Source: CAZCDS01 sp964497585 (GTDB taxonomy: Bacteria; Desulfobacterota; Desulfomonilia; Desulfomonilales; Desulfomonilaceae). From it: a stretch of 18,896 nucleotides of DNA. Of this stretch, positions 6,589 to 14,950 are shown in pieces. The number at the start of each line of letters is the position of its first letter. The first letter of the stretch is position 1. Location of the stretch: contig CAZCDS010000096.1 of assembly GCA_964497585.1 (NCBI GenBank), positions 1-18,896 on the forward strand, written 5' to 3'. The position numbers and the translations under genes were made by a program. The notes beneath the pieces were generated by a model. It was not told the origin of the DNA and did no database searches. It saw only the letters and a list, made by a program, of their open reading frames with translations.

Positions 6589-6870
6589 ATGGCGCAGCTT
6601 CTGTCCGTCCACATCGACTCGCCGGCCTCCCAAGACGAGGCAACCCCGGGGTGCCCTGGTAGAGCTCCCTGTCCCGCCATGTTTTCCGGAAAAGACCTAA
6701 CTTGGCTCAAGACCTGGCGTGATTTTGAGTCAGGTAGGATCTACTGCTGGTGGGGCGCGCCGGACAAAGAAGCTCTGGAAGATTTTTTTCAGTCGAACGA
6801 CATCCCGTGGGAAGAGATCGCCGAGGTCAAGTTCACCAGCCCCAGAGACTGGGCTTGGCGAGAAGATTGA
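6589..6870 (+). CDS. Small DUF4242-like protein
   Basis: The 93-residue protein starts MAQLLSVHIDSP. ATG 6589 was chosen over earlier in-frame starts because GGAGG lies 5 nt upstream. Its C-terminal half (RIYCWWGAPDKEALEDFF, then IPWEEIAEVKFTSP, 50-84) aligns by eye with residues 45-80 of the preceding protein (RRYCEWEAPSHQFVEELL, then ITWSHMSEVEVTSA). This gives the pattern of the DUF4242 / nickel-responsive-like small ferredoxin fold: strand, 'YC.W.AP', helix, 'EV.F'. Three cysteines at 22, 28 and 53 could bind metal. It lacks the two-CW segment. It is the last gene before the redox operon, 191 bp upstream of the NuoE-like start, and could be linked to it in function. The family assignment is tentative. 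Confidence 0.65.
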   Translation: MAQLLSVHIDSPASQDEATPGCPGRAPCPAMFSGKDLTWLKTWRDFESGRIYCWWGAPDKEALEDFFQSNDIPWEEIAEVKFTSPRDWAWRED

Positions 6871-7061
6871 CGCGCGTCGGCCCAAGCTTTTCTTGCAGGG
6901 ATCACCTGGTGTCGTGGGCTGAGCGGATCTTCCGGAGGGACCTAAAGGATTCCAACTTCAGAGCCCTGCCGCGGTAACCTGCTTCGTCGGCGAGTAGTCT
7001 GGTTCCAGGTTGAGGGAGGGACTTGCACGCAAGTAGCGGAACCAATGTAAGGAGAGGAAAA

Positions 7062-7577
7062 GTGACACAACCAGCGACATCACTCATACAAATGCCCGAG
7101 ACCGGGATCGAGGTAATTCCCCTTGAAGAGCTGGAGAAGCTTGACCAGGTTGTTGACCAATACTCGCGGAAGAGGGAGTTCCTTATACCCGCGCTCAAGG
7201 AGGCACAGGACATGTTTGGTTATCTCCCCCACGAGGTTCAACTCCGACTTGCCGAAGGATTCCGCGTTTCACCGTCACACGTGTATGGAGTTGTGACGTT
7301 CTATTCTTTTTTCACGACCACTCCCCGCGGTCGAAATACCATAAGGCTTTGTTTGGGCACAGCTTGCTATGTCAAAGGATCGCGGAAGATCCTTGGAAAC
7401 GTTGTCCAGGAGTTGCATATCAACGTCGGGGAGACCTCCCCGGACCTCCGATTCACCCTTGAAGCCGTGCGTTGTCTAGGAGCTTGCGGTTTAGCGCCAG
7501 TCATGGTGGTTGACAACAATATTCACGGTAACGTCAGCCCGTCAGAGGCCATCGACAAGCTGCAACGCTACGAGTAG
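7062..7577 (+). CDS. nuoE: NuoE-like [2Fe-2S] subunit of a soluble NAD(P)H-linked complex
   Basis: The 171-residue protein has the full NuoE/HndA fold: an N-terminal helical bundle (LIPALKEAQDMFGYLP, 41-56; VSPSHVYGVVTFYSFF, 69-84) and a thioredoxin-like domain whose [2Fe-2S] ligands are C97, C102 (CLGTAC), C138 and C142 (CLGAC). GTG 7062 is taken as start because AAGGAGAGG lies 5-8 nt upstream. The subunit passes electrons between the FMN-containing NuoF-type partner and other clusters. It is encoded 81 bp before that partner. There is no Nuo membrane subunit in the window, so the complex is probably cytosolic, like the NAD(P)-linked hydrogenases, formate dehydrogenases and BamG-type proteins that reuse this module. 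Confidence 0.93.
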   Translation: MTQPATSLIQMPETGIEVIPLEELEKLDQVVDQYSRKREFLIPALKEAQDMFGYLPHEVQLRLAEGFRVSPSHVYGVVTFYSFFTTTPRGRNTIRLCLGTACYVKGSRKILGNVVQELHINVGETSPDLRFTLEAVRCLGACGLAPVMVVDNNIHGNVSPSEAIDKLQRYE

Positions 7578-7658
7578 GTCTGGAAGTAGGATAGTACCAA
7601 TCGTGGGTGGCAAGGCCCTAGAAAAACGGGATTTACCCAGATCGGACGGGAGACAACG

Positions 7659-10600
7659 ATGGGTAGAGAAACACTCCTAAGCGCCAGCCCCTCGTACAAA
7701 ATGCGCCTGATGACCTGTGCGGGCACAGGATGCATTGCCTGCGGTTCGCTGGACGTGAAATCAGCCATAGAACAGGAACTCATTCAGAAAGGGCTCCAGA
7801 GGGAGGTGCAGGTCTCTCTCACAGGATGCAATGGATTCTGCGCCAAGGGGCCTATCATTGTTGCCCGTCCGCAGGGGATTTTCTACAACCAGATCAGAAC
7901 TGAGCACGTTCCACTTATCGTCGATCAGTTCGTGAAGAATGGAAAGATCGTGGAGGAGCTGCTTTTCAAAGACAAAAAAACAGGCGATCCGATTCCGCTT
8001 CTCAAGGACATAGAATTCTTTGCGCGGCAGAAACTCATCGTTCTGCGTAACCGAGGGCTCATTGAGGTCGAAAACATAGGCCAGTGCTTGGCTAGAGATG
8101 GATATGCAGCTCTGACCAAAGCCCTGCGCGAGATGACTCCCGACCAGGTCATCGAGGAGGTCAAGGAATCAGGACTCAGAGGTCGCGGTGGCGGCGGTTT
8201 CTCCACCGGAACCAAGTGGGAGGCGTGCAGACAAGCCTCGGGACTCCCCAAGTACATCATCTGCAATGGGGATGAGGGCGACCCGGGGGCCTTCATGGAT
8301 CGCTCAGTCATGGAAGGAGATCCCCATTCCGTTCTGGAAGGAATGGCCATAGCCGGGTACGCAGCAGGAGCGGAGCAAGGCTACATTTATGTACGTGCGG
8401 AGTATCCGCTCGCGATAGAACGTCTTCAGGAGGCAATCGACGCCGCGGGCGCATATGGTTTCCTGGGGAAGAACATACTTGGCACTGGATTCAATTTCAA
8501 CATCCGCATTTACCCTGGAGCAGGTGCGTTCGTTTGCGGAGAGGAAACAGCCCTGATCAAATCGCTGGAAGGGCTCAGAGGAACGCCGCGTCCCCGTCCG
8601 CCGTTTCCGGTCCACAAGGGTCTTTTCAGTAGCCCTACCATTATCAATAACGTCGAAACGTACGCGAACATCAACCCGATCATACTCAACGGCGGCCAAT
8701 GGTTTGCTTCCATAGGCACCGAGGGCAGCAAAGGGACCAAAGTCTTCGCTCTGACCGGAGCGGTCAACAACGTGGGCTTGATAGAGGTCCCCATGGGCAC
8801 TAGCCTGAGAGCCCTGATCTTCGACATCGGCGGCGGTATTCCCAAACAGCGCAGGTTGAAGGCCGCTCAGATCGGAGGTCCTTCCGGCGGCTGCATCCCG
8901 GCCGGTCTCCTGGACGTTGACATCGACTACGAATCGCTGAAAGACGCCGGCGCAATGATGGGTTCAGGAGGTATCGTAGTAATGGACGAAAGAACCTGCA
9001 TGGTGGACACTGCCAGGTTCTTCACGGACTTCCTGGTGGAAGAATCTTGCGGGAAATGCACGTCTTGCCGGGAAGGCCTGCACGCGATGCAGGACAAGCT
9101 CATCGACATTGTCGAGGGCAGAGGAGAGGAAGGTGACGTGGAATTCCTGGAAGGCTTGGCACGTCATATCGGTTCCATCTCCTCTTGCGGTCTGGGGAAG
9201 ACCGCGGGAAACCCGGTGCTGTCCACCATCCGCTACTTCCGGGACGAGTACGACGCTCACATTCTTAAGAAGCAATGTCCGGCCGGCGCGTGTGAAGGCC
9301 TTGTGCTGTCTCCGTGCCAGCACGGTTGTCCCGCGGGGATAGATGTGGCTGCCTACGTGGGATTTATCGGGCATGGGGAGTACGAGAAGGCTGTGGACGT
9401 GATCCGCGAAGTCAATCCCTTCCCGGCCATCTGCGGCAGAATATGTCACCGACCCTGCGAGCAGAAATGCCGCCGCGGGGAAGTCGATCAACCGGTTTCC
9501 ATACGGTACTTGAAGCGTTTCGTCGCCGATTGGGTCTATTCACATCAAAAGGAACTGCCCGAGCCCTTCCCCGTCACCAAGAAGGAAAAAGTGGCTGTGG
9601 TGGGGGCCGGTCCGGGCGGGTTGAGCTGCGCCTACTTCCTTGCCAAGCTGGGATACAAGACAACCGTTTTCGAGGCAGATCCGGAGGCCGGAGGAATGCT
9701 CGTACAGGCGATCCCGGAATTCCGTTTGCCCAGGGAGGTTCTGCGCAAAGAGATCGAGTACATCCAAGCGAGAGGCGTAGAGATCTTGTTCAATAGTCCT
9801 ATCGGCCCAAATCGTTCCCTGGACGATCTCAGAGATGACGGGTTCGATGCTGTCTTTATTGCCACCGGCGCACCCAAGAATGTGGTCTTGGGGCTTCCCG
9901 GTGAAACGGAAATCAAAGGGGGATTCGTGTACGGTCTAGACCTGCTCAGGGACGTAAAGACCGACAAACGAATCTCTATCGGAAAGCGGATCCTCGTCAT
10001 CGGAGGCGGAAACATTGCCCTCGACGTGGCAAGGACCGTCCTGCGCAAGGGAGCGGAAAGCGCCACCGTGATGTACCGCCGGACGCGAGAGGAAATGCCC
10101 GCCTATCCCAGTGAGCTCCACGAGTCCGAAGAGGAAGGAGTGCAGTTCCAGTTCCTCGTTTCTCCAAAGCATCTGGAATCGGAGGATGGGGCCCTCAGAG
10201 GTGTGATCTTTATTCGAAACCAATTGGGAGATCCCGATCCGTCAGGCCGCAGGAGACCCGAACCCATAGAGGGGAGCGAATTCTTCGTGGAAGCTGACAC
10301 AGTGATCCCCGCGGTGGGCCAGATCACTGATCTCAGTTTTCTTTCGTCAGGCACTCCACTGGGCCATACCAGGAGAGGCACATTGAAGGTGGATCCGGAT
10401 ACGCTACGCAGTGACATCCCCTGGGTTTTTGCGGGCGGGGACCTGGTCACGGGCCCCTCGCTCGTCATTCGGGCCATTGCCGCGGGCCGGCGAGCGGCTT
10501 TGAGCATCGATTGGTATCTTCGCGGGAAGGATGAGCGGTTTCTTATCAGGGACGAAAGATACAGCGAGGTTCCCGAACCACTGCCCGAGCTTGAGGACGT

Positions 10601-10850
10601 CGGCAGAGTTGAGACTAGAGTTACCATGCCTCGCATCCTTCCCAAAGAAAGGACCACCGGATTCGATGAATTTGAAATGGGATTGAGTGAGGGGCAGGCT
10701 CGTCGAGAAGCCTCTCGCTGTCTCAGATGTGACCTGGAGCGGCTGGCCGGCGAGGTAACGGCCGCGGATCAAGTGCCTCAAGATGTTCCGATACAAGCAG
10801 ATTTTCAGGCCTCGAGAAAGGAAAGCACTCATGGTCACTCTGTTCATTGA
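7659..10850 (+). CDS. NuoF-type flavoprotein fused to a GltD/NfnB-like FAD-NAD(P)H oxidoreductase
   Basis: This 1063-residue protein joins three modules. Residues 15-105 are a thioredoxin-like ferredoxin (C20, C25, C57, C61). Residues 120-535 are NuoF: GRGGGGFSTG at 175-184 and NGDEGDPGAF at 203-212 for NADH/FMN, and a [4Fe-4S] site C464-C467-C470 plus C510. Residues 540-1025 are GltD/NfnB-like: cysteine groups C540, C545, C553, C557 and C592, C596, C600, C604; FAD site GAGPGG (649-654); NAD(P)H site GGGNIALD (782-789); FAGGD (924-928). The usual C-terminal two-cluster ferredoxin of HndC/HydB-type proteins is replaced by the GltD part. Two separate nucleotide sites and two flavins in one chain suggest NADH, NADPH and ferredoxin exchange or bifurcation. 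The last 20 bp overlap the next gene, so the two are coupled. The modules are certain, the reaction is not. Confidence 0.93.
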   Translation: MGRETLLSASPSYKMRLMTCAGTGCIACGSLDVKSAIEQELIQKGLQREVQVSLTGCNGFCAKGPIIVARPQGIFYNQIRTEHVPLIVDQFVKNGKIVEELLFKDKKTGDPIPLLKDIEFFARQKLIVLRNRGLIEVENIGQCLARDGYAALTKALREMTPDQVIEEVKESGLRGRGGGGFSTGTKWEACRQASGLPKYIICNGDEGDPGAFMDRSVMEGDPHSVLEGMAIAGYAAGAEQGYIYVRAEYPLAIERLQEAIDAAGAYGFLGKNILGTGFNFNIRIYPGAGAFVCGEETALIKSLEGLRGTPRPRPPFPVHKGLFSSPTIINNVETYANINPIILNGGQWFASIGTEGSKGTKVFALTGAVNNVGLIEVPMGTSLRALIFDIGGGIPKQRRLKAAQIGGPSGGCIPAGLLDVDIDYESLKDAGAMMGSGGIVVMDERTCMVDTARFFTDFLVEESCGKCTSCREGLHAMQDKLIDIVEGRGEEGDVEFLEGLARHIGSISSCGLGKTAGNPVLSTIRYFRDEYDAHILKKQCPAGACEGLVLSPCQHGCPAGIDVAAYVGFIGHGEYEKAVDVIREVNPFPAICGRICHRPCEQKCRRGEVDQPVSIRYLKRFVADWVYSHQKELPEPFPVTKKEKVAVVGAGPGGLSCAYFLAKLGYKTTVFEADPEAGGMLVQAIPEFRLPREVLRKEIEYIQARGVEILFNSPIGPNRSLDDLRDDGFDAVFIATGAPKNVVLGLPGETEIKGGFVYGLDLLRDVKTDKRISIGKRILVIGGGNIALDVARTVLRKGAESATVMYRRTREEMPAYPSELHESEEEGVQFQFLVSPKHLESEDGALRGVIFIRNQLGDPDPSGRRRPEPIEGSEFFVEADTVIPAVGQITDLSFLSSGTPLGHTRRGTLKVDPDTLRSDIPWVFAGGDLVTGPSLVIRAIAAGRRAALSIDWYLRGKDERFLIRDERYSEVPEPLPELEDVGRVETRVTMPRILPKERTTGFDEFEMGLSEGQARREASRCLRCDLERLAGEVTAADQVPQDVPIQADFQASRKESTHGHSVH

Positions 10851-13473
10851 CGGAGAACAGATCACGGTCGAATCCGGGACCTCAGTGCTCAACGCTGCCG
10901 AGAGATGGGGCATCCGCATCCCCACATTGTGTTACGATCACCGTCTGTCGCCCTATGGAGCTTGCGGGATCTGCGTGGTAGAAGTCACCGTCAACGGCCG
11001 CAAGTTCATCGCGCTTTCCTGTTTGACCGCGGTAGAGGAGGGGATGCGGGTCGCAACCCATTCGCCCGACGTTGTCCAAGCCCGGCGCAGGCAACTCATG
11101 TTGCTGCTGAGGAGTCACCCCTTGCTCTGTCCAACCTGCGATGCAGCCGGGGACTGCAAGTTGCAGGATCTCGTCCGAGAGTACGAGATCGCGGAGGTCG
11201 AGTTTCCGGCGGAGAGCCGCGCCTACCACATTGACAACCAATCCCATTTTATTCGGTTCAACATGAACCTCTGCGTCAAGTGCTGGCTGTGTGTGCGAAT
11301 CTGTGAGGAAATACAGGGAGAGAATGAGCTGAGCATGGTCCGTCGAGGACTGGCGTGCGAAGTCACCACCGATTTTGGAAGGGCCCTCAATTGCGAGTTT
11401 TGCGGCCAGTGTGCTCAGATCTGCCCTGTGGGTGCTATTTCGTCCAAATGGCAGGTGAGTACGGGACGTCCTTTCGAATTGACAAAGATTGAGACAGTCT
11501 GTTCGTTTTGTAGCCTGGGATGTACTCTCGCGCTGGAAGCAAAGGATGAGACTATTGTTTACGTCAATTCTCCTCCGGAAGGTCCAAATGAGGGGAATCT
11601 GTGCGTGAAGGGACGGTACGGTTGGCCGTACGTCTACTCCAAAGAGAGGCTGAACAAACCGTTGGTCCGCAAGAACGGCTTGTTGGAGGAAGTTGAGTGG
11701 GATGAAGCACTCAGCTTCGTTGCAGAGCAATTCAAGAGGATCAGGAGTGTCTCCTCTCCGGGAAGCCTGGCAGCTTTGGGATCCGCCCGGCTGACAAACG
11801 AAGAGGCTTACGCTTTCAACCGTTTTGTCCGAACTGTGATGGAAACGCCGCATCTGGACCATGGGGCAGGGTATGCCTATAGCGGCCTCGTCGATGGTTT
11901 GGGACCGACTCTCGGTTACCCCGCGAGCACTCATTCCATCCGAGAAATCAGAAATGCCCGAGTCATTGTCTTGTTTGGGGCTGATCTTTCGGAGACCCAC
12001 CCCGTGGCGAAGAACGAGGTAATCATTGCCACTGGTCCGACGCGAGACGGCAAGGTTGTAGTGGTGGATTCGGTCAGGACGCGGTTATGCGATCACCGAG
12101 GAATCCAGCTCTTGACCTTGCCGGGGACTGAATATCTGGTGGCCTTCGCCATGCTCAAGGAAATCCTTGACAAGGGTCTTTGCGACGAGCAGGCTCTCGG
12201 CTCGATTGAAGACGGGGTGGCCGATCTTGCAGCCTCGTTGGAGGAATATAGCCCTGAGAACATGGGTCGGCTCGCGGGAGTAGACCCGGAAATGATTCGG
12301 AGAGCCGCCACAGAATATGCTGAAGCCCCCACTGCGACGATAGTCTTGACAGCCGGCGTGAGCCAGGCGGCCAACAGCGTGGAATTGGCTCAGGCCGCTG
12401 CCAATTTGGCTCTGGTAACCGGTCGATTGGAAAAGGAATCCTGCGGAGTCCACGTCCTTGGCGAGAAAGCCAACTCCCAGGGTGCCATCGACATGGGGCT
12501 GGCCCCCGATCTCCTGCCTGGATTTCACAGCATATCAGATGAGAAATCTCGCGCGAAATTCGAAACTGTATGGGGTTTTCCCTTGCCAAGCGAACGCGGT
12601 CTGGGTGCCCGTCAAATCCTGAGCAAGGCAGAGACGCAGGAGATCCGTGGTCTCTACGTGGTAGGGGAAAACCCTCTAGAGACCTATCCCGATCGATCGC
12701 AAGTGGAGAGAGCCCTCAGAAAGCTCGAGCTTCTCGTGGTCCAGGACCTCTTCCTGACGCCCACAGCCAGGATGGCCCATGCGGTCTTTCCGGCCAAGGC
12801 CTTCGTGGAAAAACGAGGGACATACACCAGCGCTGAGCGGCGAGTGCAACTCCTGCGCCCCATCCGCACCGTGTCGGGACCCAGAAGTGATCTGGAAATC
12901 TTCACATCTCTTGCCGCTCGAATGGGAAGACCGTTCGAGAACTATGCGGCTCCGGAGCAGGTTATGGAGGAGATAGCCAACTTGGTGAAGGAATACGCCG
13001 GGATTTCCTACCTTCGACTCGGAGAGCATAAGATCACTTGGCCTTCAACAAATCAGAGAATTTCCTGGGCGGAGCCCCTCTATGCCGGAAGCCCACCCCT
13101 GAAGCCAAGGCTTGTCCCTGCACCGCCTCTTGTTGAAGAGTCTCGATCCGGCGAGTTCCCGTTCTACCTGATTCCTAGGGTCCTGAAATTCCACTCTGGC
13201 TCTTTTTCCCAGTGGAGTCCCTCATTGATGGAAGTCAGCCCGGACGGAATAGCTGAGATGAACAGGGAAGACATGCTCGCTAAGGGCTTGAAAGAAGATG
13301 ACAGGATCCGGGTCACGTCTTCCACAGGCGATTCCTTGGAGCTGAGAGTGAAGCGGTCGTGGAGAGCCGTTTCGGGTTCTATCATAGTACCTCGGCACTT
13401 TGCCTTGCTGAAGTTGAATCGTTTGACAACGTGGAACGAGCCGCAAATGAAAGTGAGAGTGGAGAAGGCTTAG
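10831..13473 (+). CDS. NuoG/formate-dehydrogenase-like iron-sulfur subunit lacking the catalytic Cys/Sec
   Basis: The 880-residue protein (ATG 10831 behind AAAGGAAAG, overlapping the preceding gene) has, in order: a [2Fe-2S] domain (C34, C45, C48, C64); a His-ligated cluster (H96, C100, C103, C109); two [4Fe-4S] clusters (C148-C151-C154-C158 and C188-C191-C194-C198); and a molybdopterin-oxidoreductase domain with its own cluster (C224, C227, C231, C258). Formate dehydrogenases have a Cys/Sec-His pair after an LDHCAR-like stretch. Here the aligned residues read LDHGAGYAYSG (342-352), with Ala349 and Tyr350 in place of Cys/Sec and His. It is therefore unlikely to oxidise formate and more likely serves as an electron-relay subunit as NuoG does, though retained cofactor binding is possible. 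Conserved C-terminal segments (SPDGIAEMN, RVTSSTGDSLELRVK) complete the family domain. Confidence 0.9.
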   Translation: MVTLFIDGEQITVESGTSVLNAAERWGIRIPTLCYDHRLSPYGACGICVVEVTVNGRKFIALSCLTAVEEGMRVATHSPDVVQARRRQLMLLLRSHPLLCPTCDAAGDCKLQDLVREYEIAEVEFPAESRAYHIDNQSHFIRFNMNLCVKCWLCVRICEEIQGENELSMVRRGLACEVTTDFGRALNCEFCGQCAQICPVGAISSKWQVSTGRPFELTKIETVCSFCSLGCTLALEAKDETIVYVNSPPEGPNEGNLCVKGRYGWPYVYSKERLNKPLVRKNGLLEEVEWDEALSFVAEQFKRIRSVSSPGSLAALGSARLTNEEAYAFNRFVRTVMETPHLDHGAGYAYSGLVDGLGPTLGYPASTHSIREIRNARVIVLFGADLSETHPVAKNEVIIATGPTRDGKVVVVDSVRTRLCDHRGIQLLTLPGTEYLVAFAMLKEILDKGLCDEQALGSIEDGVADLAASLEEYSPENMGRLAGVDPEMIRRAATEYAEAPTATIVLTAGVSQAANSVELAQAAANLALVTGRLEKESCGVHVLGEKANSQGAIDMGLAPDLLPGFHSISDEKSRAKFETVWGFPLPSERGLGARQILSKAETQEIRGLYVVGENPLETYPDRSQVERALRKLELLVVQDLFLTPTARMAHAVFPAKAFVEKRGTYTSAERRVQLLRPIRTVSGPRSDLEIFTSLAARMGRPFENYAAPEQVMEEIANLVKEYAGISYLRLGEHKITWPSTNQRISWAEPLYAGSPPLKPRLVPAPPLVEESRSGEFPFYLIPRVLKFHSGSFSQWSPSLMEVSPDGIAEMNREDMLAKGLKEDDRIRVTSSTGDSLELRVKRSWRAVSGSIIVPRHFALLKLNRLTTWNEPQMKVRVEKA

Positions 13474-14255
13474 ATCCCCAAGAACTGAGGTTCGGGTACT
13501 GTCACGGAGGTCTGATCCGGAATTATTCCGCGATCTCACGAATACCGGTTGTTTTGTCTCATGAACCCGCTTTCGGATGGATCTCGATCCCCGAATCTGC
13601 GTCGCCGCGCTTCGGAAAATCATCCAGCGACCCAAATTCCCACCTTCTTGCCAGATCAGTGGCAGATTTTCCTGGATTCAAGCATACTACTCCCTCAGCT
13701 CCCCGGTCAAACGCAATCCTGAGCGTCTGCCTTCAGCCGAACACGGCCCGATAGTGATGAGCCAACGGGAACGCCTAAGCCACATTTACCTGCCATCTCT
13801 TGCCACTGGACGAATGTAGGATGACCTCTTTGAGGTTGAGGTAAGTTGTCTTGTGATGTTTTCCGCAGGAACGCTAATAGGATCGGAAGAATCCTCAATG
13901 ATTCCGGCAGGTCAGTTCTGGGAAATTTCACCCGCACAGGAAGACGACGGTTAGGGGACGGTCGGCTTAAGTTGTTGTATTTCAATGAATAACCCCCGGG
14001 GCCTAAACAGAGCCCGGGTAGTCAAGACACCGGCACGATGCAGGTATGCCTCACGTTTTCATCCCTCCTCAAAACCCTGCTGCCCACTGGACAGAGATTT
14101 TGGTAAGGGCAACCAGAGCTACCAATTGTCAACGAAAAGTTGACCGGAGATGATCTGACAAGACTCCCCTCGGCCAAATCCAGCCATGATGGGATTTTCA
14201 GCACGAAGTTTTTCAGATAATGTCTTTATCTCTTGCAGCAATGTCATTCCATGGT
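13474..14255. other. Gene-poor spacer after the redox operon
   Basis: About 780 bp with no gene that I can support firmly. It holds an imperfect hairpin (CCCGGGGC / GCCCGGG, about 13993-14018) without a T-tract, and a small minus-strand frame at its right end described separately. Base composition becomes AT-richer toward 14200-14340, which fits the border of an acquired segment. Confidence 0.5.
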
Positions 14256-14277
14256 TTGTCAATTTCAACGTTTTCAT
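14119..14277 (-). CDS. Possible small protein of 52 residues
   Basis: The frame begins MKTLKLTNHGMTLLQEIK and ends in LFVDNW. Its composition is protein-like (an amphipathic helix TLLQEIKTLSEKLRAENP), but there is no convincing ribosome site, a stop codon directly precedes the ATG, and its start lies within the predicted plus-strand promoter at 14256-14284. A second minus-strand frame overlapping it (ending DKDII) also looks protein-like but lacks an ATG start. One may be a remnant of a decayed gene. I do not recognise either. Confidence 0.25.
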   Translation of the reverse strand: MKTLKLTNHGMTLLQEIKTLSEKLRAENPIMAGFGRGESCQIISGQLFVDNW

Positions 14278-14284
14278 CTAGAAT
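14256..14284 (+). promoter_or_regulatory. Predicted sigma70-type promoter of the HsdS-like/SIR2 operon
   Basis: TTGTCA (14256-14261) and TAGAAT (14279-14284), each five of six consensus bases, are separated by exactly 17 nt. Transcription would start near 14291, giving a leader of roughly 57 nt before the HsdS-like ATG at 14348. Confidence 0.6.
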
Positions 14285-14347
14285 CGTCAATTCGTTGTGG
14301 TCAGTTAAATAGTTAGCTTCCCTAATTCCGTCGGCCTGAAAGGCTCT

Positions 14348-14947
14348 ATGGCCAAGCGCAAGCGGTTACTTGACGTCGCACAACTTGGAACCGTGTTCGA
14401 CGTTCGCGACGGTACGCACGACACGCCCAAATACACTGACAAGAGCTATCCGCTAATCACGAGCAAGAACATCTCCTCTGGTGCTCTAAGGTTCGATACG
14501 GCGAAACTCATATCCGAAGAGGACCATCGACACATTTGCGAGTGGTCACGGGTCGATCGCGGGGATCTCCTCTTCGCGATGATCGGGAGCATTGGTAACC
14601 CAGTCATTGTTGATACCGACAGGGAGTTCAGTATCAAGAATGTCGCTCTGTTTAAATACTTCTCCAGAGCAGATGCTGAGCCACGTTTTCTCCTCCACTA
14701 TCTGTCGTACGCTGCAGAAGGAATGAAGGCGAAGGCGGCGGGTGGTGTACAGTCCTTTGTTTCCTTGAGATTCTTAAGGAACTATCCGTTTCCACTCCCA
14801 CCCCTCGCCGAACAACGCCGGATTGCAGCCAAAGTTGATCAGCTAATGACCCCGGTTGACAAGTTGGAAGAGCAACTTGCAGCCTTCCGGACGACTGCCA
14901 CGAGTCTGATGAACGCCATGGTTGCCGAACTCACAGTCGAGGACTGA
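14348..14947 (+). CDS. hsdS: Half-length type I restriction specificity (HsdS-like) protein, single TRD
   Basis: The 199-residue protein has one target-recognition domain in the usual form: FDVRDGTHDTPKY (17-29), YPLITSKNIS (34-43), RVDRGDLLFAMIGSIG (68-83) and FPLPPLAEQRRIAAKVDQLM at about 153-172, followed by the coiled conserved region VDKLEEQLAAF. Ordinary HsdS has two such TRDs and about 400 residues, so this matches the C-terminal half only. It has a plausible start of its own, with in-frame stops further upstream. Half-S proteins can pair to form a symmetric specificity unit. No hsdM or hsdR is found in the window, so classical restriction-modification cannot be completed here. The SIR2-domain gene starts 3 nt after its stop, which strongly suggests one operon. 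It is either a remnant or a DNA-sensing part of a different system. Confidence 0.85.
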   Translation: MAKRKRLLDVAQLGTVFDVRDGTHDTPKYTDKSYPLITSKNISSGALRFDTAKLISEEDHRHICEWSRVDRGDLLFAMIGSIGNPVIVDTDREFSIKNVALFKYFSRADAEPRFLLHYLSYAAEGMKAKAAGGVQSFVSLRFLRNYPFPLPPLAEQRRIAAKVDQLMTPVDKLEEQLAAFRTTATSLMNAMVAELTVED

Positions 14948-14950
14948 CCA

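Noticed and set aside
10882..12000. 372-codon minus-strand frame
   Set aside because: Antisense to the NuoG-like gene, whose domains are unmistakable; long antisense frames are usual in GC-rich genes.
13707..13985. 92-codon minus-strand frame in the spacer
   Set aside because: No ribosome site and Pro/Arg-rich, low-complexity composition; no domain seen.
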